Below, one piece after another: positions 17,921 to 26,279 of a stretch of DNA of 64,000 bases; positions within the stretch are counted from its first letter, which is position 1, and every line of letters begins with the position of its first letter. The notes under the pieces were generated by a model. It did no database searches. It was given only the letters and a program-made list of their open reading frames with translations, and was not told the origin of the DNA. The stretch lies in the NCBI GenBank assembly GCA_022843585.1, contig JALHNJ010000001.1, forward strand, positions 744,001-808,000. Direction: 5' to 3'. The stretch is from Chitinophagaceae bacterium (lineage in GTDB: Bacteria; Bacteroidota; Bacteroidia; Chitinophagales; Chitinophagaceae). Both the position numbers and the translations under genes were made by a program.

Positions 17921-19525
17921 TTATTTTAATATATACTGTTCTGCTAATTGATTGAAACTGGTAACCTGCTCATCTATCCACTCCTGGTTTCTTCCTAATG
18001 CTTTTGCCATCACCACAGCTACTTCGGCCGCAATGCGACGGCTCTCTCTGGCATCCAATAAAAGTGCTCTTGTTCTTCTTGATAAAAAGTCTTCTATTGT
18101 TCTGGCCATTTCATGTTCTACTGCCCAGGTAATTTGTGTTTTATGAATTTTCAATTCCTCACTGATCCATTGATTAGCATCGCCATTCATTTGCTGGCGA
18201 ATTAATTTTGCATCACTTCCATAGAAGTACAAGGGATCTTTCCAGTTAATATTATTTTCGTAGCCATGAATATGTAAACTGGCGGTGGTAGGTTCGTTGT
18301 GTTGCCAGCGTAAATCTTTTTCGATCCTGTTTACCATGTCTTCTCCCATTTTGCGATAAGTAGTCCATTTGCCACCAAGAATAGTAAACAGATGGGAGGC
18401 AGAAACAATGATCTTATGACTGCGGGAAATTTCTTTCGTTTTCTGTTCTCCATTTTGTGGTGCTGCTAATGGACGGAGGCCTGCAAACACACTCAACACA
18501 TTACTGCGCTGCGGTTTTCTTTTCAGGTAGCTACCTGCTGTTTCCAATATAAAAGAGATCTCTTTTTCCAATGCCTGCGGTTCAAGCGATGCTTCTTCAA
18601 CCGGTGTATCCGTAGTACCCACTACTACTTTACCATGCCAGGGTACAGCAAATAATACACGGCCGTCACTTGTTTTTGGTATCATCAACGCATCGCTGCT
18701 CGGATAAAATTCTTTGTCCAATACAATGTGTACACCCTGGCTTACACAAATGGTTTTGGCACTGCCGGGTTTATCCATCATTAATATATCATCTACAAAA
18801 ACACCCGTAGCATTTACAACGGCTTTAGTTTGTAGTTGAAAGATTTTTTTTGTTTCAGTATCTTCTGCCACCACACTGGTAATATTTCCTTTATCATTCT
18901 TTAAAAGGTTCACCACTTTTACATAGTTAATAGCCGTGCCGCCGGCTTCCAAAATACTTTGTGCTAGGTTGATGGCAAGGCGGGAATCATCAAATTGTCC
19001 ATCATGATACAGAACGCCGCCTTTTAATCCCTTCTCATTTATACCAGGCATTTTTTCTAATGCCTCTTTACGGGAAATAAAATTGGATGGACCAAGGCGA
19101 AGCTTGCCGGCAATACGGTCGTACAATTTTAAACCGATGGTGTATTTCAATTTGTCCCAAAGGCTATAAACCGGAACAATAAAAGTTTGATTTTTTACAA
19201 GGTGTGGCGCATTTTGGTGTAGTAAGCCTCTTTCAATACTGGCTTCCCGTACCAATTTTACATCGCCTTGTGCCAGGTAGCGAACACCGCCATGTACCAA
19301 CTTGGTGCTGCGGCTGGATGTGCCTTTTGCAAAGTCAGACTGTTCAAGCAGTAGGGTTTTATATCCCCGGGAAACTGCATCCAATGCAATTCCTAACCCG
19401 GTGGCACCTCCTCCAATAACAATAATATCCCACTCGGAATTGGGGTTGGCCAACCTTTCTAATTGTTGACTGCGGTTGGTAATATTGACTGAATTGAGTA
19501 AATCGTTCATTTTCAATCCCTTCAT
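17921..19525 (-). CDS. glpD: Glycerol-3-phosphate dehydrogenase (FAD)
   Basis: A 534-residue aerobic-type GlpD/GlpA-family enzyme. The N-terminal FAD-binding Rossmann motif is IIVIGGGATGLGIALDA, followed by SRSTKLVHGGVRYL, the DAAD-family substrate loop, and the C-terminal domain of the GlpO/GlpD type (TRALLLDARESR). It oxidises sn-glycerol-3-phosphate to dihydroxyacetone phosphate and passes electrons to the quinone pool at the inner membrane. Starts at 19525 (MKGLKMND) and 19510 (MNDLLNSV) are both possible; an AAGGG lies just before the second. It is divergent from the GlpR-like gene and is the first gene of the leftward locus. Confidence 0.95.
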   Translation of the reverse strand: MKGLKMNDLLNSVNITNRSQQLERLANPNSEWDIIVIGGGATGLGIALDAVSRGYKTLLLEQSDFAKGTSSRSTKLVHGGVRYLAQGDVKLVREASIERGLLHQNAPHLVKNQTFIVPVYSLWDKLKYTIGLKLYDRIAGKLRLGPSNFISRKEALEKMPGINEKGLKGGVLYHDGQFDDSRLAINLAQSILEAGGTAINYVKVVNLLKNDKGNITSVVAEDTETKKIFQLQTKAVVNATGVFVDDILMMDKPGSAKTICVSQGVHIVLDKEFYPSSDALMIPKTSDGRVLFAVPWHGKVVVGTTDTPVEEASLEPQALEKEISFILETAGSYLKRKPQRSNVLSVFAGLRPLAAPQNGEQKTKEISRSHKIIVSASHLFTILGGKWTTYRKMGEDMVNRIEKDLRWQHNEPTTASLHIHGYENNINWKDPLYFYGSDAKLIRQQMNGDANQWISEELKIHKTQITWAVEHEMARTIEDFLSRRTRALLLDARESRRIAAEVAVVMAKALGRNQEWIDEQVTSFNQLAEQYILK

Positions 19526-19529
19526 TAGG

Positions 19530-19638
19530 TTTCATTTTAACTCAAAACGAAACTGATTAATAAGAAAATGAAAGTAAAGAAAAATTTAACTAAACAATTA
19601 AAAATATTTCGAAATAACAGTGATTTTTTATTGTTTCG
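19530..19638. promoter_or_regulatory. Divergent glpD/regulator control region with TTTCG boxes
   Basis: Between glpD and the GlpR/DeoR-type gene the DNA carries tttcatttt (19530-19538), cgaaa (19548-19552), the palindrome atttcgaaat (19606-19615) and tttcg (19634-19638). DeoR-family regulators such as AgaR bind repeated TTTCR words, so these are candidate operators for the neighbouring regulator. A weak promoter-like ttatcttttg (about 19667-19676) lies before the regulator gene. Confidence 0.4.
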
Positions 19639-19704
19639 TATCGGGAGGTGGCTTTAGACTTATTTTATCTTTTGAAATTCAATAACATCTGATTAAATTG
19701 ACGC

Positions 19705-20493
19705 ATGGCTGTCTCTAAAAATATAGTGGTACATACGCTGGCCGAACGGCACCAGCATATCCTGGATACCTTAAAGAAGGAAGGAAAAGTAAATGTGCTT
19801 GACCTTTGTAATGACTTAAATGTTTCGTCGGTTACAATTCGAAAGGATTTAAAACTGCTGGAGACCAAAAACCTTTTATTCCGCACACATGGTGGTGGCA
19901 CACTCAGCAATCCTTATACTGCCGACAGGCATGTGAGTGAGAAAGAAAAAATAAAAGCAAAAGAAAAAGCAGACATCGGTACTGTTGCAGCAGAGTTAAT
20001 AGAACAAGATGATTGTATAATCATTGCATCTGGTACCACCGTTCTTTCTTTGGCAAAAAGTATAAAACCGCAAGGTCATCTTACCGTTATTACAGCAGCA
20101 TTGAATGTGGCTACTGAATTAAATCATGATCCTGATATAGAAGTATTGGTATTAGGTGGCATACTTAGAAAAAGTTCTTCTTCCGGGACAGGTTTGTATG
20201 CAGAAAAAATGCTCGAAGATTTTTCTTGCAGCAAATTATTTTTGGGGGTGGATGGAATTGATATCGAATTTGGTCTAACTACCACCCATGTAATGGAAGC
20301 TCAACTCAACCGCAAAATGATTGAAGCCGCACAAAAAACAATTGTACTCACCGACTCAAGCAAATTTGGCAAACGGGGCTTTGGAAGAATTTGTGGCTTA
20401 GAAGAAGTAGACCAGATTATTACTGATAGCGGCATCTCTGAACATCTGCAAGAAAAATTGAGAGGGATGGGAATTGAGGTGACGATTGTTTAA
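19705..20493 (+). CDS. glpR: DeoR/GlpR-family transcriptional repressor
   Basis: A 262-residue DeoR-family regulator. Residues about 10-60 form the helix-turn-helix (ILDTLKKEGKVNVLDLCNDL ... SSVTIRKDLK), followed by the family hinge FRTHGGG. The C-terminal sensor domain (about 80-255) shows IIIASGTTVLSLAKSI and FLGVDGIDIEFGLTT, which bind a phosphorylated sugar-type effector. Lying divergently beside glpD, it is most likely GlpR responding to glycerol-3-phosphate and repressing the leftward locus; the effector is inferred from position. Its last 4 bases overlap the end of the converging DUF5686 gene. Confidence 0.88.
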   Translation: MAVSKNIVVHTLAERHQHILDTLKKEGKVNVLDLCNDLNVSSVTIRKDLKLLETKNLLFRTHGGGTLSNPYTADRHVSEKEKIKAKEKADIGTVAAELIEQDDCIIIASGTTVLSLAKSIKPQGHLTVITAALNVATELNHDPDIEVLVLGGILRKSSSSGTGLYAEKMLEDFSCSKLFLGVDGIDIEFGLTTTHVMEAQLNRKMIEAAQKTIVLTDSSKFGKRGFGRICGLEEVDQIITDSGISEHLQEKLRGMGIEVTIV

Positions 20494-22976
20494 AACGCCA
20501 CCCTAAAACTTCCAAACACTCCAAAGTTTTTATCATTCACCCTTGTAAGAGTAGTTGGCAGCACCCGCCAGATAAAATCTATTCTGAACACCCGGAATAT
20601 ATTGTCCACACCAGTTCCTAATTCTAAATAAGGTTTGCCATCCAATGTTTGAAAACTATGTCCTTGTTTAAAATTAAGCTCTTTATTTTTTTCTGAAAGA
20701 CTACCTACTAAAACTTTAGCCGTCCAGAATTGGCGGAAGCGAAGTTTGGGAAATAAGCGGAAGATGCCATTACCAATATTATGTTCGATGTTGGCTCCTG
20801 CATATTGATCATGAATAAATTCCCAGCGGTTCATCATATTAAATGCATACTTATTATAATAATACATTTCATTGCCCGGGGCAATATCAAGCAATGTATA
20901 AGGTAGTGTGCCAAATGTTTTTCCGCCGTATACATACCAGGAAATATTGCCAAAGGGGGGGATTTTAAAATAATCAGAAACGCTGGCCGAAACTTTAGTG
21001 TAGCTATAGTTGCTTCTAAAAACTCCTGCAAACCCTCTGCTGATATTTATTTCACCAATAGGATATATGCTACCAAGGCTGGTGCGGTAAAAATGACTTT
21101 CTAAAAAACGTTCAAGGTAAGCAAAACGAAAACGTACCGACACTTCAAAGTTGGTAAGCGGTTTATTATTACCAGTAGCTTTAAATGAGTCAATCGGTAT
21201 TAAATTTCTTAAAGGGAGGTATGATTTATGTGTAACCGCAACAAGGTTCGACAACCACGGTATTACTTCTTTAAAAAACTCAAACCTTTTTTCATTCACC
21301 TTAATATTTTTTACAACAATCCCTTTTTTACGAACGGCTAGTGCAAAAACATTGTCCTGCGATATTTCTCCATAATAGTTTTGCCCCCAGTCCAAATCGT
21401 TGGTAAAGGATGCATATAAATAAGTACGGGGGTCCTTGTTGGGTAGAAAAAACATTTCTCCCATACCTTTTAATTTTTTATCGCCAAACCCATAGGCTAA
21501 ATAAGTATGAAAACGGAATCGTTTATCAAAGTGCTTGTTAGTGCCAAAGTCAAACCGAACCCGGAAGCCTTCCCAGCCATTAGTGGTTATCCAGTTCATC
21601 CAAGGCCCTAATTGAAAATTGCCTACATCTAAATAGCCAGTACCAATAAAGCCCATTGTTTTAGTAAACTTTTGAAACACCGGAGCATTGGTCAATGTAT
21701 CGATCATTTTAATTATTCCACTTTCTGTTTTGCTCAACGGCTCATGGCGTGCAACTGCCCAAAACGATTTTTCTTTTTCAGCTGCTCCGGCTAGTGTAAT
21801 TATTTCTTCCTGTATTTTGTTTTTATTTAGTTCAGTAACAACGGATGAATCGTTGACAACAATGTTTCTATAAGTAGTTGTTTTTCTACCAATAAAACCT
21901 GGTCTGTCTTTTCCGGCGGGAGAGAGGTCGATCACAAATTTATCTTTTGATAAAAACCAGGTGGAATCATCGATCATTTTATACTCCTGTATCAGGCTCA
22001 GGTTCTCCACAAAATTTACATTGGCTTCTTTGCCAAGCCGTAGGTTCATTCGTTGAATGGCAAATGTGCCAACATGTACCCAGCAGTCACCTTCAAAAGT
22101 ATCACCCCCCTTTCTGCGGGGAGTAAACACTAAATGGAAATAACGTTGGTTGGCAATAAGCTGAGTATCTATTACCTGGTAATTATAATAGTAATCGCCA
22201 TTATCACTGGCAGGACTTACAAATTGTTTATCAAAAACAGGAATGAAGTTGTTGTATATATTCACTACCTGGTCCATACCGCCTAATAATTTCAGTACAC
22301 TTTCATTTTTTACACCGTTGGTGTTTGCAGCTTTTATTATTTCTCTTCTTTTTTTGGGAGACTTTTGATAATAGTAGTCAGAGATAGCTTCTGTTAAGTA
22401 AGCGGGCAGGTATCTTAATCCTTCGGATGTATCAATGTTTTGATTAATAAGATTAGTAATGGACTTTAGCGGTTTTAACTTACCAAACTTTTCAAAATTT
22501 ATATTCTTCAGATCAAGTTCAAGTTTGTTGTATAATTCGTAGGAGAAATTATCAAAACGGTAGCGGTCATTATTTGGTTTGTTTTGAACGATCTTTCGCC
22601 AAACCAATAATCCTTTATTCACTTTTACTTTTAACTGCGCACCTTCATTAAAAGTGCCTCTTTCCATATTAATACTTAAAAGAATGGAGTCTTTGCCTTT
22701 TTCTAGTAGGTAACGGAACGGTTGATAACCTACGCAGGTTATTTCCAATGTATCTGCAGGCCACTCGTTGAAGTAAAAAGTAAAGCTGCCCGATGAGTCA
22801 GTAAGCTTACCCATGGTGGTGCTTTTGAAACTAACGGACGCAAAGGGAATAGTTTCTTCACTATGCGAATCCTTTACTACACCTCGGATGACTTTTCTCT
22901 GCGCCAGTGTAGGCTGTAGAAAAAGGATGAATAAAACAGAAAAACTGAAGAGTTTGTATAGTTTCCGTATGGGCAT
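20490..22976 (-). CDS. DUF5686 outer-membrane protein with carboxypeptidase-like domain
   Basis: An 828-residue protein with a signal peptide (MPIRKLYKLFSFSVLFILFL ... LAQ). Residues about 27-110 form a CarboxypepD_reg-like beta domain (RGVVKDSHSEETIPFASVSF). The rest matches the DUF5686 family: an N-terminal periplasmic part rich in KNR-type charged segments and a C-terminal beta-barrel of alternating aromatic strands ending in FGSFRVAF, a good barrel terminus. The role is unknown; the family is widespread in Bacteroidota outer membranes. Its stop overlaps the end of the GlpR-like gene by 4 bases (tail-to-tail). Confidence 0.82.
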   Translation of the reverse strand: MPIRKLYKLFSFSVLFILFLQPTLAQRKVIRGVVKDSHSEETIPFASVSFKSTTMGKLTDSSGSFTFYFNEWPADTLEITCVGYQPFRYLLEKGKDSILLSINMERGTFNEGAQLKVKVNKGLLVWRKIVQNKPNNDRYRFDNFSYELYNKLELDLKNINFEKFGKLKPLKSITNLINQNIDTSEGLRYLPAYLTEAISDYYYQKSPKKRREIIKAANTNGVKNESVLKLLGGMDQVVNIYNNFIPVFDKQFVSPASDNGDYYYNYQVIDTQLIANQRYFHLVFTPRRKGGDTFEGDCWVHVGTFAIQRMNLRLGKEANVNFVENLSLIQEYKMIDDSTWFLSKDKFVIDLSPAGKDRPGFIGRKTTTYRNIVVNDSSVVTELNKNKIQEEIITLAGAAEKEKSFWAVARHEPLSKTESGIIKMIDTLTNAPVFQKFTKTMGFIGTGYLDVGNFQLGPWMNWITTNGWEGFRVRFDFGTNKHFDKRFRFHTYLAYGFGDKKLKGMGEMFFLPNKDPRTYLYASFTNDLDWGQNYYGEISQDNVFALAVRKKGIVVKNIKVNEKRFEFFKEVIPWLSNLVAVTHKSYLPLRNLIPIDSFKATGNNKPLTNFEVSVRFRFAYLERFLESHFYRTSLGSIYPIGEINISRGFAGVFRSNYSYTKVSASVSDYFKIPPFGNISWYVYGGKTFGTLPYTLLDIAPGNEMYYYNKYAFNMMNRWEFIHDQYAGANIEHNIGNGIFRLFPKLRFRQFWTAKVLVGSLSEKNKELNFKQGHSFQTLDGKPYLELGTGVDNIFRVFRIDFIWRVLPTTLTRVNDKNFGVFGSFRVAF

Positions 22977-23080
22977 TAGAGCATAAAAATACAGTCAGTT
23001 GGTGGATTTTGGATTGTTAAATGATTGATAACAGGAGAAAAAACTGAAAAACTATTTGGAGGAGTGAGAAATAAAATACT

Positions 23081-23097
23081 ACTTTGTAGTACAAAGT
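23081..23097. promoter_or_regulatory. Perfect palindrome, candidate operator
   Basis: actttgta-g-tacaaagt is a perfect 8+1+8 palindrome ending 7 bases before the start codon at 23105. It overlaps where a promoter and transcript start would be expected. A winged-helix regulator is the second gene of the same unit, so it is a natural autoregulatory site. Confidence 0.55.
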
Positions 23098-23104
23098 GCT
23101 TTTT

Positions 23105-23740
23105 ATGGAAGAAAGAAACCAACAACCCACCGAAACATTAAAGGATATTAAGCAGTTGATGGAGCGAAGCAGTCGCTTTATCAGCCTTAGTGGGTTAAGC
23201 GGCATTGCTGCAGGAGTCTGTGCATTGATAGGAGCATGGATTGCTGATGATATACTTTCAGAAGCCGGATGGCGGTTTCCTGCTGATCCATTCCGTAATA
23301 TAACAGGTGATTTGGTTACGATGCGGTTATTATTTTTAGGAGCAGCTGTATTTGTTGCGGCACTTCTGCTTTCTTTCTTTCTTACGTACCAGCGGTCGAA
23401 AAAACTAAATCTCCCTATATGGGATCATACATCCCGCCGTTTGTTATGGAACCTCTTCGTTCCTATTGCTGCCGGCGGATTATTTGTATTAGGAATGTTG
23501 CAATATGGCGAATGGAGGTTTGTAGCACCTGCCTGTTTGATATTTTACGGGCTTGGTTTAATTAACGGAAGCAAATACACCTGGACAGATATACGATACC
23601 TAGGCTATCTGGAAATAGTTCTTGGTGCAATTAATATGTGTTGGATTGGCTATGGCCTCTATTTCTGGGCAATAGGATTTGGAGTGCTCCATATTTTTTA
23701 TGGAGCTATTATGTGGTATAAGTATGAAAGAAACGCATAA
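23105..23740 (+). CDS. Multi-pass membrane protein, unknown function
   Basis: About 211 residues starting at the ATG at 23105 (MEERNQQPTETLKDIKQLME), which I prefer over a start 9 bases upstream because that falls near the palindrome. A short cytoplasmic helix is followed by at least five or six hydrophobic segments (ISLSGLSGIAAGVCALIGAW, LFLGAAVFVAALLLSFFL and later ones). No catalytic motif is visible. It is followed at 5 bases by the winged-helix regulator; membrane protein plus such a regulator is a recurrent pair in Bacteroidota, from which I infer a sensing or stress role. Confidence 0.75.
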   Translation: MEERNQQPTETLKDIKQLMERSSRFISLSGLSGIAAGVCALIGAWIADDILSEAGWRFPADPFRNITGDLVTMRLLFLGAAVFVAALLLSFFLTYQRSKKLNLPIWDHTSRRLLWNLFVPIAAGGLFVLGMLQYGEWRFVAPACLIFYGLGLINGSKYTWTDIRYLGYLEIVLGAINMCWIGYGLYFWAIGFGVLHIFYGAIMWYKYERNA

Positions 23741-23745
23741 CCAGT

Positions 23746-24045
23746 ATGAAGAACCCTATAACAGGTTTAAATAAAATTTTTGAAAGCCGCATTCGTCTGG
23801 GTGTGATGAGTATTCTGATAGTGAATGAAGAAATCAACTTCAATGATCTTAAACAACTACTTGAAGTAACCGATGGTAATCTTGCAACCCACCTGGTAAA
23901 CCTGGAGGAGAATGGGTTTATCAAAGTACACAAGGGGTTTATTGGTCGAAAAACTAACACAACTTATTCAATAACAAAATCCGGCGAGAAAGCTTTTGCG
24001 GAGCATATCACTGCATTAGAAAATATGATCAAAGGAGTAAAATAA
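23746..24045 (+). CDS. Winged-helix transcriptional regulator (HTH_34/MarR-ArsR like)
   Basis: A 99-residue single-domain regulator. The segments RIRLGVMSILIVNEEINFND, LLEVTDGNLATHLVNLEE and the wing KTNTTYSITKSGEKAF fit the winged-helix DNA-binding family PF13601, in which the recognition helix is TDGNLATHL. There is no sensor domain, so it probably acts as a dimer responding through partners. It sits between the membrane protein (5 bases) and the Coq4-like gene (5 bases) in one transcription unit and may bind the palindrome at 23081-23097. Confidence 0.88.
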   Translation: MKNPITGLNKIFESRIRLGVMSILIVNEEINFNDLKQLLEVTDGNLATHLVNLEENGFIKVHKGFIGRKTNTTYSITKSGEKAFAEHITALENMIKGVK

Positions 24046-24050
24046 AACTT

Positions 24051-24530
24051 ATGCAAAAATATTTTAAACGTATTCGCTCATCCATACTGGTGTTTCTAAC
24101 ACATAATATTGCGTTGCCACTTTTACGTCAAGTAAGAAAACCAGCAACATTCACTTATTCAGAATTGGAATTATATATGTTGCCAGAAGGTACATTAGGT
24201 AATGATCTTTTTTACTTTCTTGAAAAGAGAGACCTTCCACTATTAAAGCATTATGCCCGGCATGATCTGAAACATGTATTACTGGGTTACGATACAACCG
24301 ATGAAGGCGAAGTGTGTCTGCAAAGTTTTATGTTGGGCAATGGCCGTATTTCATTTCCGGTATTGGCTACAGTAGTATATGGGTATCTTACCATGCCAGA
24401 GTATTGGAAAGCGATGCGTTCGGCTTATAGGCAAGGCAAAAAATGTGCTTCTATTCATGGATGGAAGTGGAATGAATTACTGACGGAAGAAACTGCTGTA
24501 TTGCGAAATAAAGTTTATGGTAACGCTTAA
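24051..24530 (+). CDS. Coq4-like protein
   Basis: A 159-residue protein with the hallmark Coq4 metal motif H-D-x-x-H-x(11)-E: HDLKHVLLGYDTTDEGE at about residues 67-83. Flanking residues also fit, since Coq4 proteins have HVLTGxPTTxxGE where this has HVLLGYDTTDEGE. Downstream helices (FMLGNGRISFPVLATV, YRQGKKCASIHGWKW) agree with the Coq4 helical fold. Coq4 organises or catalyses a step of ubiquinone synthesis in eukaryotes and some bacteria; Bacteroidota normally make menaquinone, so the role here is open. It is the third gene of the winged-helix operon. Confidence 0.72.
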   Translation: MQKYFKRIRSSILVFLTHNIALPLLRQVRKPATFTYSELELYMLPEGTLGNDLFYFLEKRDLPLLKHYARHDLKHVLLGYDTTDEGEVCLQSFMLGNGRISFPVLATVVYGYLTMPEYWKAMRSAYRQGKKCASIHGWKWNELLTEETAVLRNKVYGNA

Positions 24531-24538
24531 ATCATTTT

Positions 24539-25144
24539 ATGAAAACTAAAATAGCTATATTAATAATTTTCGTTTTGATACATGCTTCCTGCAAAGACTC
24601 TCTTACGGAAAACCAACAAAGTGAAGAAACTCCCAGATCATTGGAGGATAAAAATTCTTCTTATGATATAGGTTCAAAACGTGGGTATGGTGATATGGTG
24701 GAAAGCTTATATAGCGAACTAGTAGAAAAAAAATCCCAGTTAAAAGAGCTTGAAAAGGGAATTGATAATCTCCCTGGAAGTAAATATGATTCAATAGAGT
24801 TATTTAATTACTATAAAAGTAAAAACCAAGCATTTTATAGTTCCGCTGAAAGACATATTGCTAAAATCCGAGATTCGGTTTTGCAGGATAAAATCAAGAT
24901 ATTGATTGCAAAAAGTTTTACTAAATACAATTCTTTAATTTCTCATCATAGCAATGTTCTAGAATCTATTGAGACAAAAGAAATGAATCTGGCTGATTTA
25001 CATCTAGTACTAAAAATTACAAGGACTTTGCCTATAATTGAAAAGTATCAGGAAAGAAGTCTTCCTTCTGTAAAACCATTAGAAGGAATTTTGAAGCAAT
25101 ATGATAATGTGATTCAACTTGTAGATACTCTCACAAGGAGATAA
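24539..25144 (+). CDS. Predicted lipoprotein, helical, 201 aa
   Basis: The N-terminus MKTKIAILIIFVLIHASC is a lipoprotein signal with Cys near residue 18. The mature chain is rich in Lys, Glu and Ser and is mostly predicted helix (VEKKSQLKELEKGIDN, KIRDSVLQDKIKILIAK), with no catalytic motif. It follows the Coq4-like gene by 8 bases and precedes the diacylglycerol kinase gene by 19, so it is likely part of the same transcript. I do not recognise the family. Confidence 0.7.
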   Translation: MKTKIAILIIFVLIHASCKDSLTENQQSEETPRSLEDKNSSYDIGSKRGYGDMVESLYSELVEKKSQLKELEKGIDNLPGSKYDSIELFNYYKSKNQAFYSSAERHIAKIRDSVLQDKIKILIAKSFTKYNSLISHHSNVLESIETKEMNLADLHLVLKITRTLPIIEKYQERSLPSVKPLEGILKQYDNVIQLVDTLTRR

Positions 25145-25163
25145 TTCTAAGCGGAAAAGCAAA

Positions 25164-25553
25164 ATGAAACAAAAGAGGAACATACCTTTCTCACTTCGGG
25201 CAAGAGGGCAAAGTTTTAAGTATGCTTTTGAAGGTATTAAAGCTTTTTTCAAAGAAGAGCATAATGCCCGTATTCATCTTGCTGCAACTGTTATGGTAGT
25301 TATCTTATCAATTGCCCTTCCTGTTACCATAATAGAAATTATTGCTTTAACTCTCTCCATTGGGTTTGTTTGGGTAGCCGAGATATTTAATACAGCTATT
25401 GAAAAGGCAATGGATTTTATGTCAACTGAAAGTGACAGTCGCATCAAAGTAATAAAAGACTTATCTGCTGCAGCGGTATTAGTAGCAGCCGCTGTTGCTT
25501 TGGTTACAGGCTGTTTAATTTTTATTCCTAAAATATTAGCATGTATAAATTAA
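25164..25553 (+). CDS. dgkA: Diacylglycerol kinase family membrane protein
   Basis: A 129-residue small integral-membrane kinase of the DgkA/undecaprenol kinase family. The cytoplasmic helix SFKYAFEGIKAFFKEEHNAR carries the acidic/amide residues and the conserved EIFNTAIEKAMDF contributes the active-site Glu and Asn. Three hydrophobic helices follow the expected order. It phosphorylates diacylglycerol or undecaprenol at the inner membrane, returning lipid to phospholipid or cell-wall cycles. It overlaps the DUF1361 gene by 13 bases, so the two are translationally coupled. Confidence 0.88.
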   Translation: MKQKRNIPFSLRARGQSFKYAFEGIKAFFKEEHNARIHLAATVMVVILSIALPVTIIEIIALTLSIGFVWVAEIFNTAIEKAMDFMSTESDSRIKVIKDLSAAAVLVAAAVALVTGCLIFIPKILACIN

Positions 25554-26227
25554 AAAATATAGAGCTGGCTAAACTCTCTATTTCCAGTACTATCCACGAT
25601 TGGTTACTACTATCATCTGCTTTTAGCTGCTTGCTATTATTTGCAAGGATGATAGTAACCGGCTCCATAGAATATATTTTTCTCCCTTGGAATTTATTTC
25701 TGGCCTTTGTACCATATTGGATTACGCAATGGATTACAACCAATATTTCCATTATTGAAAACAAATGGAAACTCTTGCTTGCGTGTGCAATATGGTTGCT
25801 TTTTATGCCCAATTCATTTTATATCATTACAGATCTTTTTCATCTTACACATGTTGATTCTGCACCCAAGTGGTTTGATTTATTATTAATTTTTTCCTTT
25901 GCCTGGAATGGTATTATTGCTGGTGTTTTATCGCTTCGGCGGATTGAACAGATTGCTGCTTTACTAAAAGGAAATAAATTTTCTATTGCCTTGGTGTTTG
26001 GAGTAATGTGGTTAAGTGCTTTTGGAATTTATATAGGCAGGTTTCTTCGCTTTAATAGTTGGGATGTGGTAACCGACCCGTTTTCATTAGCCGCAGAAAT
26101 TTTAGCTATCATCGTAAATCCTTTTGAAAATGGGTTTGCGTGGGGGATGACAATTTGCTATTCTGCATTTATGACCTTGTTATATTTCACCGTACAAAAA
26201 TTGGGTGAAGCCTTGGCTAAATCGTAA
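25541..26227 (+). CDS. DUF1361 membrane protein
   Basis: A 228-residue multi-pass protein of the DUF1361 family. Recognisable are FLAFVPYWITQW, the stretch LLFMPNSFYIITDLFHL, WFDLLLIFSFAWNGIIAG and GIYIGRFLRFNSWDV. Six or seven hydrophobic segments place it in the inner membrane. No biochemical role is known for the family. It starts inside the end of dgkA (13-base overlap) and is closed by a strong hairpin terminator at 26233-26257. Confidence 0.85.
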   Translation: MYKLKNIELAKLSISSTIHDWLLLSSAFSCLLLFARMIVTGSIEYIFLPWNLFLAFVPYWITQWITTNISIIENKWKLLLACAIWLLFMPNSFYIITDLFHLTHVDSAPKWFDLLLIFSFAWNGIIAGVLSLRRIEQIAALLKGNKFSIALVFGVMWLSAFGIYIGRFLRFNSWDVVTDPFSLAAEILAIIVNPFENGFAWGMTICYSAFMTLLYFTVQKLGEALAKS

Positions 26228-26232
26228 ATTAA

Positions 26233-26257
26233 AAAACCCTTCATAAAGAAGGGTTTT
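26233..26257. terminator. Bidirectional hairpin terminator
   Basis: aaaaccctt (26233-26241) pairs perfectly with aagggtttt (26249-26257) around a 7-base loop. A-rich and T-rich flanks make it work on both strands. It separates the converging DUF1361 (+) and the large barrel protein gene (-). Confidence 0.85.
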
Positions 26258-26279
26258 ACTATTGCAAAAATTGGTTGTT

